Shown piece after piece: positions 9,701 through 18,134 of a stretch of 64,000 nucleotides of DNA. The position numbers and the translations under genes are program-made. The stretch is from Microscilla marina ATCC 23134. GTDB taxonomy: Bacteria > Bacteroidota > Bacteroidia > Cytophagales > Microscillaceae. The notes under the pieces were generated by a model. The model worked only from the letters and a program-made list of their open reading frames with translations, ran no database searches and had not been told where the DNA came from. Location: assembly GCF_000169175.1 (NCBI RefSeq), contig NZ_AAWS01000003.1, forward strand, positions 62,001 through 126,000. The letters run 5' to 3'. Positions within the stretch are counted from its first letter, which is position 1; every line of letters starts with the position of its first letter.

Positions 9701-12167
9701 AGATAAAATTGATAATCAGGGACAACAAGCTACTGCACATTATGTGTTTGGTTCGAGTATTTTACATTGGGTATCTCACCAAAGAAAAAACCTGAAATAC
9801 CAGCAAAAAGCCATACAGTATGGATTGGAAGGGGGCAACAATATGGTGACAGCTTATGCTATGTTTTCTTTGTTGCAAGAGTTGCTGCTCACAGGTACCC
9901 ACCTAGAGGAGGTGAAAAATGAACATGATAAACTGTTGCCTGTGCTCAAAAAAATAAATCCGTATACTTATCAACTCAATGTAATTCCTACCATTTTTCA
10001 ACCTCTCAAACAATTGTTGGGTGAAACCCAATCTACTCAATCGTTTGATGACGCTGGATTTAATGAAAAAAAATTTTTAGCTGAGTGTAATACCAACGGC
10101 GTAGCTCAGTTTTATACTGCCAAAGCAAGGAACCTATACATCTTTGGGCATTTCGAACAAGGGGCCTCGCTTGCTAAACACTACGACCTGTTTTTTCAAA
10201 GTGTGCCTACCCTTATCAACCTGGTGGAGGGGGTGTATTATGTGGCATTACACCTATTGGCTGTATACTCCAAACAAAACACTCAACAGCAACAGCAAGA
10301 CTTAGTTATTATCAATAAGGCATTGACACAACTAGAAAAATGGGCAATAAACGCACCCATGAACTTTAATGCTCGGTACTTGTTAGTGCTGGCAGAAAAA
10401 GCTTATCAGGTAGACCATCAAGATTTTAAGGCAGTAGATTTGTATGAACAAGCCATTGCTGAAGCACATCGTACCGAGTTTCTCTATCTTGAAGCGATTG
10501 CCCATGAGCGTATTGCGCAGTTTTGGCTTGCCCATAAGAAAGACAGCTATGCCAAGCTTCATATTCAGCAAGCCTACCAACTATATAAAGCCTGGGGTGC
10601 TAAAGCCAAAGTAAGGCAATTGGGGGAGGCGTTCCCTTATTTTTTATCGAGGAAAAAAAACAAGCATTCCCTCTCTACTCACGAGAAGGTAGTCAAAGAA
10701 AACCAATATACTACGTTTAGAAGCTCTACCAACGGAGGTACTTTAGACCTTCATACTATCTTAAAATCTTCAACGGCACTGATGAAAGAGGTACACCTGG
10801 AAGCATTGCTTGAGCAAATGATTAAGATAGTGGCCGAAAGTGCAGGAGCACAAAAAGTATATATTATTGAAAACAATCAGGAAAGTTTGGTGGTAAGAAT
10901 GAAAGGTGAAATGGCGGTGCAAATAGGCAGACCAGACTTTGGCGACATACAAGTAACTGCCCTCAGTACTCCTTTGGAGCACAGTACCGAGGTGCCCATT
11001 TCTTTGATTAATTATGTGCATCGCCTGAGGTCAGATATGGTAATAGCCAACGCCAATGAAGAAAAGCTTTTGCAAAAAGATGCTTATATACGAAAGCATC
11101 GACCAAAATCACTGCTATGTTATCCTATATTAAGAAAAGAACGAGTAAGCCTTATCTTTTATCTGGAAAACAACCTTGCCATTGGTGCATTTACTCCTGA
11201 ACGCCTGGAAATACTAGGGGTACTCTCATCACAAATAAATGTATCTTTAGAGAATGCATTGCTTTATGAAAACCTGGAAGAGAAAGTCAAGGAACGCACT
11301 GAACAACTTAGAAGCAAAAACCGTGAAATGTCTGTACAGTCAGAAATACTTAAAGACATGTATCAACAGCTGCAAAAACACAACAAAAATGTAACTGCAA
11401 GCATCAATTATGCACTGAGAATACAAGAGTCTATGTTGCCCAAAATAAAACACATTAAAAAACAACTGCCTGAGCTTTTTCTAATGTACCGCCCCCGTGA
11501 TATTGTATCAGGTGATTTTTATTGGTACGGCGAAAAAAACGGACAAGTGATTATTGCAGCCATTGACTGTACTGGCCACGGAGTACCAGGGGCATTTATG
11601 AGTATGTTGGGGCATGGCATATTGAACCAAATTGTATACACAAAAAAAATTACCGATCCTGGAGCCATTCTTAGTTCGTTGCATTTGGGTATATTGACTG
11701 CACTCAGACAACGTGAAACTGACAATCGGGATGGAATGGATATGACCATTTGTGTTATTGACAAGCAAAATAAGGTATTGAAGTTTGCTGGAGCTAAAAA
11801 CCCTTTGCATATTATTCAGGACAATGAGCTTACCGAGATAAAAGGAAACATTATGCCTATAGGTGGTGTGTGGCGCAGAATAGAAAAACGAGAATTCAAT
11901 ACTGTCGTATTTCCCTTAGATAAGCCCACCACTGTCTACATTCACTCTGATGGCTACCAAGACCAGCTTGGAGGACCAGACGAATACCCTAAAAAATTTA
12001 TGAAACGAACCTTCAAGCAATTATTGTTTTCTATTCACCAAAAACCAATGGAAGAGCAGCAGCAAATACTGGAAGAAGCCCTGGATAATTGGATAGGAGA
12101 TTTACATTCTCAAACAGATGATATATTGCTGGTTGGATTTCGCATTACCCCAGATATGTTGGCATAA
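6747..12167 (+). CDS. Ser/Thr kinase-ATPase-GAF-SpoIIE phosphatase fusion
   Basis: An 1806-residue cytoplasmic signalling protein. Residues about 15-280 are a protein kinase with the catalytic H133-R-D135 loop, D153-F-G155, and the segment YISPEQTGRMNRR typical of this multidomain class. Residues about 310-600 are an AAA-type ATPase with Walker A GESGVGKS (K340) and a Walker B near 464 (LFLDDLQWAD). A long helical TPR-like region (about 650-1330) leads to a GAF domain (about 1340-1505), a coiled coil, and a SpoIIE/PP2C phosphatase (about 1555-1804) with DCTGHGVPGAFMSM near 1607. The C-terminal domain replaces the histidine kinase often found in this family, so one chain holds both a Ser/Thr kinase and a matching phosphatase. 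No membrane segment or neighbouring partner is visible. Confidence 0.93.
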   Translation: MNLITSQLNLLFEGRKVLVYELPQGEFPSPTLVKVLKNPHPTPEELSQFYNEYRVAQTLNEHEVMLNDTEGVRKVYKKGSIDQKPALFLEHIIGTTLAEIIREKEQFNIIDFLNTAIELTHIVGRIHHFHVIHRDITPNNIILDKTKKPVIIDFGLATELSGQTFFIGNQTLEGTIAYISPEQTGRMNRRVDHRSDLYSLGIVFYEMLTGTLPFNSNDKIELVHAHLAMPPIPPEEVVPSIPPIISQIILKLLSKNVEHRYQSAYGLRADLTEIAYYLKSQPNASVSFNIAQKDRSGILQIPEKLYGRKKELNLLMQAYDRVAKGANELLLVSGESGVGKSNLIHELYPDIAQKNGLFIEGKYDQFQQQKPYSAITQAFNALFQYLVTLPAIELKRWQKTIQNAVGNNGRLLTDVMPDLELIIGQQPPVSRIDGQEAQNRFQRVVQTFIKDISRKENPLVLFLDDLQWADASSLQLLQTMLNQNDNQYFLAIGAYRSNEVHESHPFNITLHNLKQANEAVIHEVALQNLTLRHIEELLKDSLYFDDAQQLYQLAELIFIKTQGNAFFVNQFLKSLYEELLLTFSFKKQVWEWDISKIKEQNITDNVVTLMTQKINTLPVSTCQVLQIAACLGSTFSLQMISLVQQSSPVHVFKALWLAVTAGYIYPLDENYQQFQDESIEKNNNEKHTKFKFAHDRIEQATYNLQTLEERENTHWQIAQLLYAKHQNNPTHIFSLVNHFNKALRLVKQENQQDLVANLNKQAAEKAHKTNAYESALSYYTTVMQLLDVKVWDNYDFAFSLYTQYAECTYLTGDFDTVRQVYSQLLAQPLTQFDKIRVHYVLSRLLLTEGEVEKAQSEILKALDLLGVRYPKTTDESKVFLEKEYQEVNNHYQHLREDIIINRPLIQSEKDDLLLGIFETLGNINYILGETAFSIWAGLRLTNITLQKGNNKQSSYAFIVFGIYCIIYLKDSLKGYKIGRLALKISDKIDNQGQQATAHYVFGSSILHWVSHQRKNLKYQQKAIQYGLEGGNNMVTAYAMFSLLQELLLTGTHLEEVKNEHDKLLPVLKKINPYTYQLNVIPTIFQPLKQLLGETQSTQSFDDAGFNEKKFLAECNTNGVAQFYTAKARNLYIFGHFEQGASLAKHYDLFFQSVPTLINLVEGVYYVALHLLAVYSKQNTQQQQQDLVIINKALTQLEKWAINAPMNFNARYLLVLAEKAYQVDHQDFKAVDLYEQAIAEAHRTEFLYLEAIAHERIAQFWLAHKKDSYAKLHIQQAYQLYKAWGAKAKVRQLGEAFPYFLSRKKNKHSLSTHEKVVKENQYTTFRSSTNGGTLDLHTILKSSTALMKEVHLEALLEQMIKIVAESAGAQKVYIIENNQESLVVRMKGEMAVQIGRPDFGDIQVTALSTPLEHSTEVPISLINYVHRLRSDMVIANANEEKLLQKDAYIRKHRPKSLLCYPILRKERVSLIFYLENNLAIGAFTPERLEILGVLSSQINVSLENALLYENLEEKVKERTEQLRSKNREMSVQSEILKDMYQQLQKHNKNVTASINYALRIQESMLPKIKHIKKQLPELFLMYRPRDIVSGDFYWYGEKNGQVIIAAIDCTGHGVPGAFMSMLGHGILNQIVYTKKITDPGAILSSLHLGILTALRQRETDNRDGMDMTICVIDKQNKVLKFAGAKNPLHIIQDNELTEIKGNIMPIGGVWRRIEKREFNTVVFPLDKPTTVYIHSDGYQDQLGGPDEYPKKFMKRTFKQLLFSIHQKPMEEQQQILEEALDNWIGDLHSQTDDILLVGFRITPDMLA

Positions 12168-12219
12168 TACTAGTAGTAATGAAGGGAGTTTGAAAGCCCG
12201 ATGATTAATAAAACCCCTG

Positions 12220-13104
12220 ATGAAAGCGAAACAACTATTACCTTTATATTTACTATGCATAAGCCTTTGGTTTACAGGTTGTGAGCATAAGGCATCGTTG
12301 CAAAGCATATACAATGAAAAAAACTTGGAGGCCGACTTGCTTGCCATAGAGAAAACAAAACAAGCAAGTAAAGAAGACTTAAAACTATTGTCGGTATACA
12401 TACTATACAACAAAATCATAGATCAACAGATTGGCTCAGAAACTTATGCCGACTTGTTGCTTGCTGCCAAAACTACCAAAAGAAAAAAAATCAAACCCTT
12501 TCAAGTGATATTTAGCCGTTTAGAACGCGCGGAGTATGATGAAGTGCTGGGCAATGCCTTGGCTATATCAGCCGCTGATTCTTCGTTACATAACAAGAGA
12601 AAAGAGTTTAAGAAATTAGACGAAAACTTTGCCCGTGAACAGGACAAAATTTTGAGAGAAATGGAGGCCAACAAAAAAAGTGAGTCAGAAAAAAGGCGAG
12701 AGTTCTCGAATAACCTGGAGGAAGAAAACCTTGGTATGCTTGTCACAGTAGCTGAAAAAACCCGAAAGGCACTGAAAGTAACATTAACAGAAAAAAAGGT
12801 AGTGAAGAAAACAGAGTCTTATGTTTACATAGTGTATACTTTTGAACTTAAAAACACCACCTCGAAAAAAATGAAGGCTTTGACCGGAAAAGTAGATGTG
12901 CTGGATAATAATATAGACTTGGTGACAAGTGTGTTGATAGAGTGTAATCAGGAGGTTGACGCAGCCCAAGCAATCCAATGGAAATACGAAGTCCGTTATC
13001 CTGTATTGTCTCAGGTATACAAAAAGCTAAAAGATTTGCCTAAACCTCAAGTTGTGTGGAATCCACAAAAAATATTTTTTGCTGATGGCACCATTTGGCA
13101 GTAA
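12220..13104 (+). CDS. Hypothetical lipoprotein
   Basis: A 294-residue protein with a lipoprotein signal, LLCISLWFTGCEHK, where Cys21 would be lipidated. The mature part is highly charged, with a long helical region (about 110-185, many Lys and Glu). A C-terminal half of beta character follows, containing YVYIVYTFELKNTTSKKMKALTGKVDVLDN, which resembles the FxxG-like extracellular beta domains that describe intrinsic versus extrinsic protein contacts, but I cannot name the family. It starts 52 bases after the large kinase gene on the same strand and may be co-transcribed with it. Confidence 0.75.
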   Translation: MKAKQLLPLYLLCISLWFTGCEHKASLQSIYNEKNLEADLLAIEKTKQASKEDLKLLSVYILYNKIIDQQIGSETYADLLLAAKTTKRKKIKPFQVIFSRLERAEYDEVLGNALAISAADSSLHNKRKEFKKLDENFAREQDKILREMEANKKSESEKRREFSNNLEEENLGMLVTVAEKTRKALKVTLTEKKVVKKTESYVYIVYTFELKNTTSKKMKALTGKVDVLDNNIDLVTSVLIECNQEVDAAQAIQWKYEVRYPVLSQVYKKLKDLPKPQVVWNPQKIFFADGTIWQ

Positions 13105-13123
13105 TTAGTCTGCCTATTTACAA

Positions 13124-13155
13124 CTTGCAATCTTCTGAGGCATCACTTATATTTG
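13124..13155 (+). promoter_or_regulatory. Possible Bacteroidota promoter before the AraC-type gene
   Basis: CTTG at 13124-13127, a 20-base spacer, then TATATTTG at 13148-13155, an exact TAnnTTTG. It ends only three bases before the ATG at 13159, so transcription would begin at or about the start codon, giving a leaderless or nearly leaderless message. A chance match is possible. Confidence 0.4.
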
Positions 13156-13158
13156 ACA

Positions 13159-14310
13159 ATGATTGCGCCTCACTTGGATGTTTTTGCTGTACTTATATTT
13201 TTAGGAGTTATACAAGCCCTTTTTCTTGCTTTACAATGCCTTTTTGGGCAGCCTCGCCTAGAGCCCTCCAATCGTTTTTTAGCGTTTAATCTGTTGGCGA
13301 ATGCGGCTACTTTACTCGAGATTTTTTTGTGCTATAGCGGATACATCATTTATACATTACACTACTATGACGTGTCCGAACCCTTTAACTTTGTGTACGC
13401 CCCATTGTTATGGCTTTACCTCAGAACCTATTTAAACCAAAGCACGCCTCAAAAGTGGTATTTACATTTTATCCCATTTTTGTTTTATACCTTATACTGC
13501 GCTTTATTTTTTATACAGTCAGCTGCCTATAAATACAATGCGTTTTTGTATGCTTATCACCCTGAATTGCCCTATATACACTCTACAACTATATGGACTA
13601 CCGACCCATTGGGTATCAAAGCTCACATCAATACCGTCTCTATTTTATTCAATGGAGTGTATTATTATCTCATCATTCGTTTTATCATACAATATACCAA
13701 ACAACACCAACTCTCTTTTTTTAAATCCTTGCCAAACAAACGTTTACGTTGGGTTCGTACCTTCTTTATTTTGTCTGCGTTTAGCTATATACATTGGGTA
13801 TACCGTACTTTTTTTGTGCTACGCGATTTGCAAGACTACACCAGCGCTGCGCTCAGTGCAGTAATCATTTACTATATGAGCTTTATGTTAATGCAGCATC
13901 CCGAAGTATTTAGGAGAAGAAAGCAAAACAATGCCCCAAAATATGCCAAATCGGGGTTGAGTGAATCGGAAAAAGAAGTCATTCTTGCTCAATTAACTCA
14001 ACTCATGCAAAACGAAAAGTTATACCTTGATAACTTGATTTCTTTGCCGCAGTTAGCAAAAAAACTGGCGGTACCTAGTCATAGTATTTCGCAGGTGTTG
14101 AATGAACAACTACAGAAAAACTTTTTTGGCTTTTTGGCCGATTACCGGGTACAAGAAGCCAAGGAGTTGTTGAGCAACCCAGCGTTCAACCACTTGACTA
14201 TAGAAGAAATAGCCACTAGAGTAGGGTATAATTCAAAATCGGCATTTAATAACGTTTTCAAAAAGATTACCCATACCACTCCATCAGCCTACCGGAAAAA
14301 ACACACCTAA
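13159..14310 (+). CDS. Membrane-anchored AraC-family transcriptional regulator
   Basis: 383 residues from the ATG at 13159; a TTG two codons earlier is the only alternative and overlaps a promoter-like element. The N-terminal 240 residues contain about seven hydrophobic helices (for example VLIFLGVIQALFLALQ and FNFVYAPLLWLYLRTYL), as in Bacteroidota regulators that sense a membrane-delivered signal. The last 100 residues are an AraC-type double helix-turn-helix: LPQLAKKLAVPSHSISQVLN and EIATRVGYNSKSAFNNVFKK, ending in PSAYRK. Target genes are unknown. The next downstream sequence is the tandem hairpin region, and the next gene is a glycosyltransferase 1.2 kb away. Confidence 0.9.
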   Translation: MIAPHLDVFAVLIFLGVIQALFLALQCLFGQPRLEPSNRFLAFNLLANAATLLEIFLCYSGYIIYTLHYYDVSEPFNFVYAPLLWLYLRTYLNQSTPQKWYLHFIPFLFYTLYCALFFIQSAAYKYNAFLYAYHPELPYIHSTTIWTTDPLGIKAHINTVSILFNGVYYYLIIRFIIQYTKQHQLSFFKSLPNKRLRWVRTFFILSAFSYIHWVYRTFFVLRDLQDYTSAALSAVIIYYMSFMLMQHPEVFRRRKQNNAPKYAKSGLSESEKEVILAQLTQLMQNEKLYLDNLISLPQLAKKLAVPSHSISQVLNEQLQKNFFGFLADYRVQEAKELLSNPAFNHLTIEEIATRVGYNSKSAFNNVFKKITHTTPSAYRKKHT

Positions 14311-14417
14311 ATAGCCCCTTGTTTATCAGATACTTACAAAAAAAGATGTTTTTTTTTACCCTTTCCTACTCCCTTTTTAGGTTTGGCTGGTCTTACCTAT
14401 GAATACCAACAATAATA

Positions 14418-15005
14418 ACACTATGAATACCTAAAAAACAGACAAGCCTACTCCTTTTTTAAGGAAGGTTTGTCTATTCAATGAAAACACTATGAACAAC
14501 TAATAATTGAGTCTGCAAAACCTGACTTTTTTGAAAAAAACTACACTATGAGTACCTAAAAAACAGACAAGCCTACTCCTTTTTTAAGGAAGGTTTGTCT
14601 ATTCAATGAAAACACTATGAACAACTAATAATCGAGTCTGCAAAACCTGACTTTTTTGAAAAAAACTACACTATGAGTACCTAAAAAACAGACAAGCCTA
14701 CTCCTTTTTTAAGGAAGGTTTGTCTATTCAATGAAAACACTAATCAAACACTATAAACAATTAATAACCGAGTCTGCAAAACCTGACTTTTTTGAAAAAA
14801 ACTACACTATGAATACCTAAAAAACAGACAAGCCTACTCCTTTTTTAAGGAAGGTTTGTCTATCTAATGAAAACACTATGAACAACTAATAACTGAGTCT
14901 ACAAAACCTGACTTTTTTGAAAAAAACTACACTATGAATACCTAAAAAACAGACAAGCCTACTCCTTTTTTAAGGAAGGTTTGTCTATCTAATGAAACAC
15001 TATAA
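14418..15005 (+). repeat. Five-copy tandem hairpin repeat, period about 125 bp
   Basis: The hairpin AGACAAGCCT...AGGTTTGTCT, with an inner TCCTT/AAGGA stem, begins at 14440, 14565, 14690, 14826 and 14951. Periods are 125, 125, 136 and 125; the longer one carries an 11-base insertion. Each hairpin is preceded by ATGAATACCTAA or ATGAGTACCTAA (Met-Asn/Ser-Thr-stop). Most are followed by ATGAAAACACTATGA overlapping ATGAACAACTAA through ATGA. The unit following the third hairpin has lost the second ATG. Units are nearly identical, so the expansion is recent or kept uniform. Confidence 0.85.
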
Positions 15006-15070
15006 TTATCAAGCATTGAAACCAACTTTGTAACTATGATGCACTGTGAAAAAAACTAAACAATAAGCAA

Positions 15071-15104
15071 AAACAAGCCACTTATCATTGATGGTGGCTT
15101 GTTT
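15071..15104 (+). other. Strong hairpin in the gene-free region
   Basis: A perfect 11-bp stem, AAACAAGCCAC at 15071-15081 and GTGGCTTGTTT at 15094-15104, with a 12-base loop. Only a short T run follows, so it could be a weak terminator or part of a structured RNA. Confidence 0.6.
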
Positions 15105-15240
15105 TAAACCAACAAATTGAATGAACTACGAATACTAACAAAATTGAAAACACAATGAACACCAGGTCAATACACCAACACCAATTGACCACTTGTAATT
15201 ACCCAAAATATTTGAGGAAGAATAAATTCCATCAGGCAAA

Positions 15241-15262
15241 ACAGCCCTGACTACAGGGCTGT
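15241..15262 (+). other. Strong hairpin in the gene-free region
   Basis: A perfect 9-bp stem, ACAGCCCTG and CAGGGCTGT, around the tetraloop ACTA. No T run follows. It lies after a 14-codon ATG frame (MNTRSIHQHQLTTC) that is itself framed by a GGTCAAT/ATTGACC inverted repeat. Confidence 0.6.
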
Positions 15263-15347
15263 ATTATCTAAACTAAATCGTTGATCAGTTTATGTGTTAG
15301 CTTATATCAAAAAGAGCTACAAAACCGACTAATTGAAAACCTACACT

Positions 15348-15378
15348 AAACACGTTGTCTGTGAGAACGTGTTTTTTT
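15348..15378 (+). terminator. Rho-independent terminator closing the hairpin region
   Basis: Stem AAACACGTT (15348-15356) and AACGTGTTT (15366-15374), then seven or more T. It has no conventional gene upstream for 1 kb, which suggests that the hairpin region is transcribed on the plus strand. Confidence 0.8.
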
Positions 15379-15426
15379 ACTTTAGAAACCCTTCAAAATG
15401 TACTTGCCTGTGGGCAAAAATGCCTT

Positions 15427-15456
15427 TTTGATGCCTAAACCAGTATTTTATTTTTG
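15427..15456 (+). promoter_or_regulatory. Bacteroidota-type promoter for the glycosyltransferase
   Basis: TTTG at 15427-15430, 18 bases, then TATTTTTG at 15449-15456, an exact TAnnTTTG. The predicted start of transcription is about 40 bases before the ATG at 15499. Confidence 0.6.
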
Positions 15457-15498
15457 CAAAGCCTACCTTTGGGTACTTGATTTAACTTCTGTATACCC

Positions 15499-17055
15499 AT
15501 GAAAAACAACCTTAAAATAACCCTTGACCAATCTCCCAAAAATGCCTGGTGGTGGGTGCTGATTGCCCTCTTTGCTGTTAAACTTTTTATTCACCTTTGG
15601 GCAGGCAATCAATATGGGTTTCACCGCGATGAATTGCTCTACCTTGTACAAGGCCACCACTTAAGTTTTGGTTACATGGAAGTACCACCAGTTACCGCCT
15701 GGCTTGGTAGATTGGCCCGCACTATAGGGGGCGATAGTTTGCTTGCCATGCGTACCCTCACAGCACTGGCTGGTTTATGTACATTATGGCTTACTGTACA
15801 ATTTGTGCGAAAACTGGGTGGCAGCTTATTTGCCCAGGTACTTGCCGTTGTCTGCATACTTGCCAGCCCAGCTTTTTACCGTCACCACACCCTGTTTCAG
15901 CCTGTCGTATTCGACCAGTTATGCTGGTTATTGGTATATTATTTTTTGCTCCATTATTTACTCAGCCATCAACCCCGTTATTTGTTATGGATGGGAGCAG
16001 CCGCAGGCGTAGGTATGCTCACTAAGTACAATATGCTATTTTGTGTAGGAGGCATTGTGTTGGCAATGTTTGCCACCAACCACCGTAAGCTCATTGCGAG
16101 CCCTTGGGTTTGGGCAGCTTTGGGAGTGTCAGGTGTCATTTTATTACCTAATATTTTCTGGCAATATCAACACGATTTTCCTGTAATGGATCACTTCAAG
16201 GGGTTGTATAAGAAGCAACTTCAAGGAATGACGGCTGGCGACTTTTTATTGGCTCAACTCCGTATGCATCAATACATCACTGCCCCTGTATGGTTGTTGG
16301 GTTTGTGGTATTTTTTACAACAAAAATCTTTACGTTGGTTGGGTGGGGCATACCTTGCCACTTTAGGGTTGTTTATTATTGCCCAGGGGCAAGCTTATTA
16401 TTTCAATGGTGTGTATCCATTGATGTTTGCGGGTGGGGCAGTGTTTATTGCCCAACAAATAGAGAAAAACAAAGCAAAACTGCTTATACGCCCTGTGTTG
16501 GCATTGGTCATATTTACCTTGGGTATGGTAGTCATGCCCTACGGTACCCCTTTTCTAACAATTGACCAATTGATCAAATACACCCAGGCATTGGATATAA
16601 ACCCTATAACCCCTTTGCCCAATGGCAGGGTACAAAACCTGACCAGTGACTATGCCGATATGTTTGGCTGGCGTGAGCAAGTAAAAGTGGTGGCAGATAC
16701 TTATACCAAACTTAGCAAAACCGAACAAGAACATTGTCTGATTTGGGGTGAAAACTATGGAGAAGCAGGCGCACTTCATTATTTGGGCAAACCGTATGGC
16801 CTACCTCCGGCTATATCGGTGCACGGCAGTTTTTATTTGTGGGGGGCAGGTAACCCAAATGCCCAGCTTGCCATTACTGTGGGGCTTTCGCCCAAAGATA
16901 TGCGAGATTTGTTTGAAGAAGTCACCTTGATACAAAGATTTAAGCACCCCTATGCTATAGACGAAGAACACAATATTCCCATATTGCTATGTCGAAGACC
17001 TAAACAACCCCTGGGCACATACTGGAAAAAATGGCGGAAATACGTGTTTAGTTAA
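15499..17055 (+). CDS. PMT/ArnT-type membrane glycosyltransferase (GT39-like)
   Basis: A 518-residue integral membrane protein. Near residue 40 it has GFHRDELLYLVQGHHLSFGY followed by EVPPVTAWLGRL, the first periplasmic loop of the PMT_2 family with the acidic catalytic residues. About ten hydrophobic helices follow up to residue 350, then a soluble C-terminal domain of about 150 residues. Members move a sugar from a polyprenyl-phosphate donor to lipid, protein or glycan acceptors on the outer face of the inner membrane. No neighbouring genes identify the acceptor. It has its own promoter and is followed by 170 bases before the next gene. Confidence 0.88.
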   Translation: MKNNLKITLDQSPKNAWWWVLIALFAVKLFIHLWAGNQYGFHRDELLYLVQGHHLSFGYMEVPPVTAWLGRLARTIGGDSLLAMRTLTALAGLCTLWLTVQFVRKLGGSLFAQVLAVVCILASPAFYRHHTLFQPVVFDQLCWLLVYYFLLHYLLSHQPRYLLWMGAAAGVGMLTKYNMLFCVGGIVLAMFATNHRKLIASPWVWAALGVSGVILLPNIFWQYQHDFPVMDHFKGLYKKQLQGMTAGDFLLAQLRMHQYITAPVWLLGLWYFLQQKSLRWLGGAYLATLGLFIIAQGQAYYFNGVYPLMFAGGAVFIAQQIEKNKAKLLIRPVLALVIFTLGMVVMPYGTPFLTIDQLIKYTQALDINPITPLPNGRVQNLTSDYADMFGWREQVKVVADTYTKLSKTEQEHCLIWGENYGEAGALHYLGKPYGLPPAISVHGSFYLWGAGNPNAQLAITVGLSPKDMRDLFEEVTLIQRFKHPYAIDEEHNIPILLCRRPKQPLGTYWKKWRKYVFS

Positions 17056-17224
17056 TCAGTCACTGGTGTTGCTTACAACATCATTTTTCACCCTTTATAC
17101 TTCAGGTATTGGGGTGTTTTTAGCTTTAGCAGATATTCCTTACATAAATTAGCAGCGTTAATTTTAACAATTTTGTGTGAAACCTGTATTGTTATGTAAC
17201 TTTAAGTATAATCAATCAAATACA

Positions 17225-18079
17225 ATGACACAACAATCGACAGTAAGCATACTAGGCTGTGGCTGGCTGGGTTTACCTCTGGCTGAGCACCTCATGGCAC
17301 AGGGTTACCATGTAAAAGGCTCTACTACCCAAACTTCTAAACTTGATTTGCTCCATCAAAAAGGCATTGAGGCATTTTTGGTAAAACTTACACCTGACTT
17401 GGAAGCAGACAAAATAGAACAGTTTCTGGATACAGAAACCCTTGTAATTAATATTCCACCCGGAGTGCGTAAGCAAGGAGAAGATTTTCATCCTGCGCAA
17501 ATCAAAACCCTGGAGCCACTCATTGGGCAAGCGCCTTTAAAAAATGTCATTTATGTAAGTTCTACATCGGTATACCCTAATGTAAACCGAATGGTAGACG
17601 AAACTGAGCCTTTGGGCAATACCGATGGTTCGGTAGATGGGGTGCGAGGCTTGTACGTAAACCGGGCTTTGCTCAAAGCTGAACAGATGATCAAAGGATT
17701 GGAAGCTAAAAATGTAACCATTTTGCGACCAGGGGGGCTGATAGGAGAGGATCGGGTTCCGGGGAAATATGTGGCAGGGAAAAAAGGGATTACCACAGGA
17801 AACGTGCCTGTAAATTATATACATCCGGTAGACCTGGTACGCCTGATCACGCAAGTGATACAACAAAATGCCTGGGGAGAAGTTTTTAATGTTGTAACCC
17901 CCGAACATCCTACCCGTCGTGAAGTATACACCCAAAACATTGAAATGTTTGGACTGGAAGCACCTGAATACACCGAGGGTTCACCTGATTTTAAGATTAT
18001 TGATGGAACAAAAATAATAGAAACTTTAAATTATAAGTTTAAATATCCCAATCCCCTTGAGTTTCGTTATAACCTATAA
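17225..18079 (+). CDS. NAD(P)-binding epimerase/dehydratase-like protein
   Basis: 284 residues from the ATG at 17225; an in-frame GTG at 17177 would add 16 residues before the nucleotide-binding motif. The N-terminus reads VSILGCGWLGLPLAEHL, a Rossmann GxGxxG variant (GCGWLG). The segments VIYVSSTSVYPN, ILRPGGLIG and YIHPVDLVRLI are those of extended/atypical short-chain dehydrogenases related to NAD-dependent epimerases. The active-site YxxxK is replaced by VNRALLKAE, so catalysis by the classical mechanism is doubtful. Cytoplasmic; substrate unknown. Confidence 0.8.
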   Translation: MTQQSTVSILGCGWLGLPLAEHLMAQGYHVKGSTTQTSKLDLLHQKGIEAFLVKLTPDLEADKIEQFLDTETLVINIPPGVRKQGEDFHPAQIKTLEPLIGQAPLKNVIYVSSTSVYPNVNRMVDETEPLGNTDGSVDGVRGLYVNRALLKAEQMIKGLEAKNVTILRPGGLIGEDRVPGKYVAGKKGITTGNVPVNYIHPVDLVRLITQVIQQNAWGEVFNVVTPEHPTRREVYTQNIEMFGLEAPEYTEGSPDFKIIDGTKIIETLNYKFKYPNPLEFRYNL

Positions 18080-18134
18080 TACGTATAAATATTAATGTAA
18101 TAAAGTGTAATTTATAAATAAGACACCTGACATA

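Larger units (their letters stand above)
14311..15498. other. Gene-free 1.2-kb region of tandem and single hairpins
   Basis: This stretch between the AraC-type regulator and the glycosyltransferase has no conventional gene. It holds five tandem copies of a hairpin-bearing unit (14418-15005), then three unrelated hairpins, the last a clear terminator. Short ATG-to-stop frames of 3-14 codons recur beside the hairpins, for example an 11-codon frame at 14399-14434 (MNTNNNNTMNT) and a 13-codon frame (MKHYNYQALKPTL) starting at 14993. Whether any is translated cannot be told from sequence. Confidence 0.6.

Noticed and set aside
14418-15005. CRISPR or simple minisatellite
   Set aside because: No unique spacers, so not CRISPR. 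The conserved hairpin and start codons make a plain minisatellite a poor description, so it is reported as a structured repeat instead.
17177-17224. GTG start extending the epimerase-like protein by 16 residues
   Set aside because: The ATG at 17225 places the Rossmann motif at the normal distance from the N-terminus.
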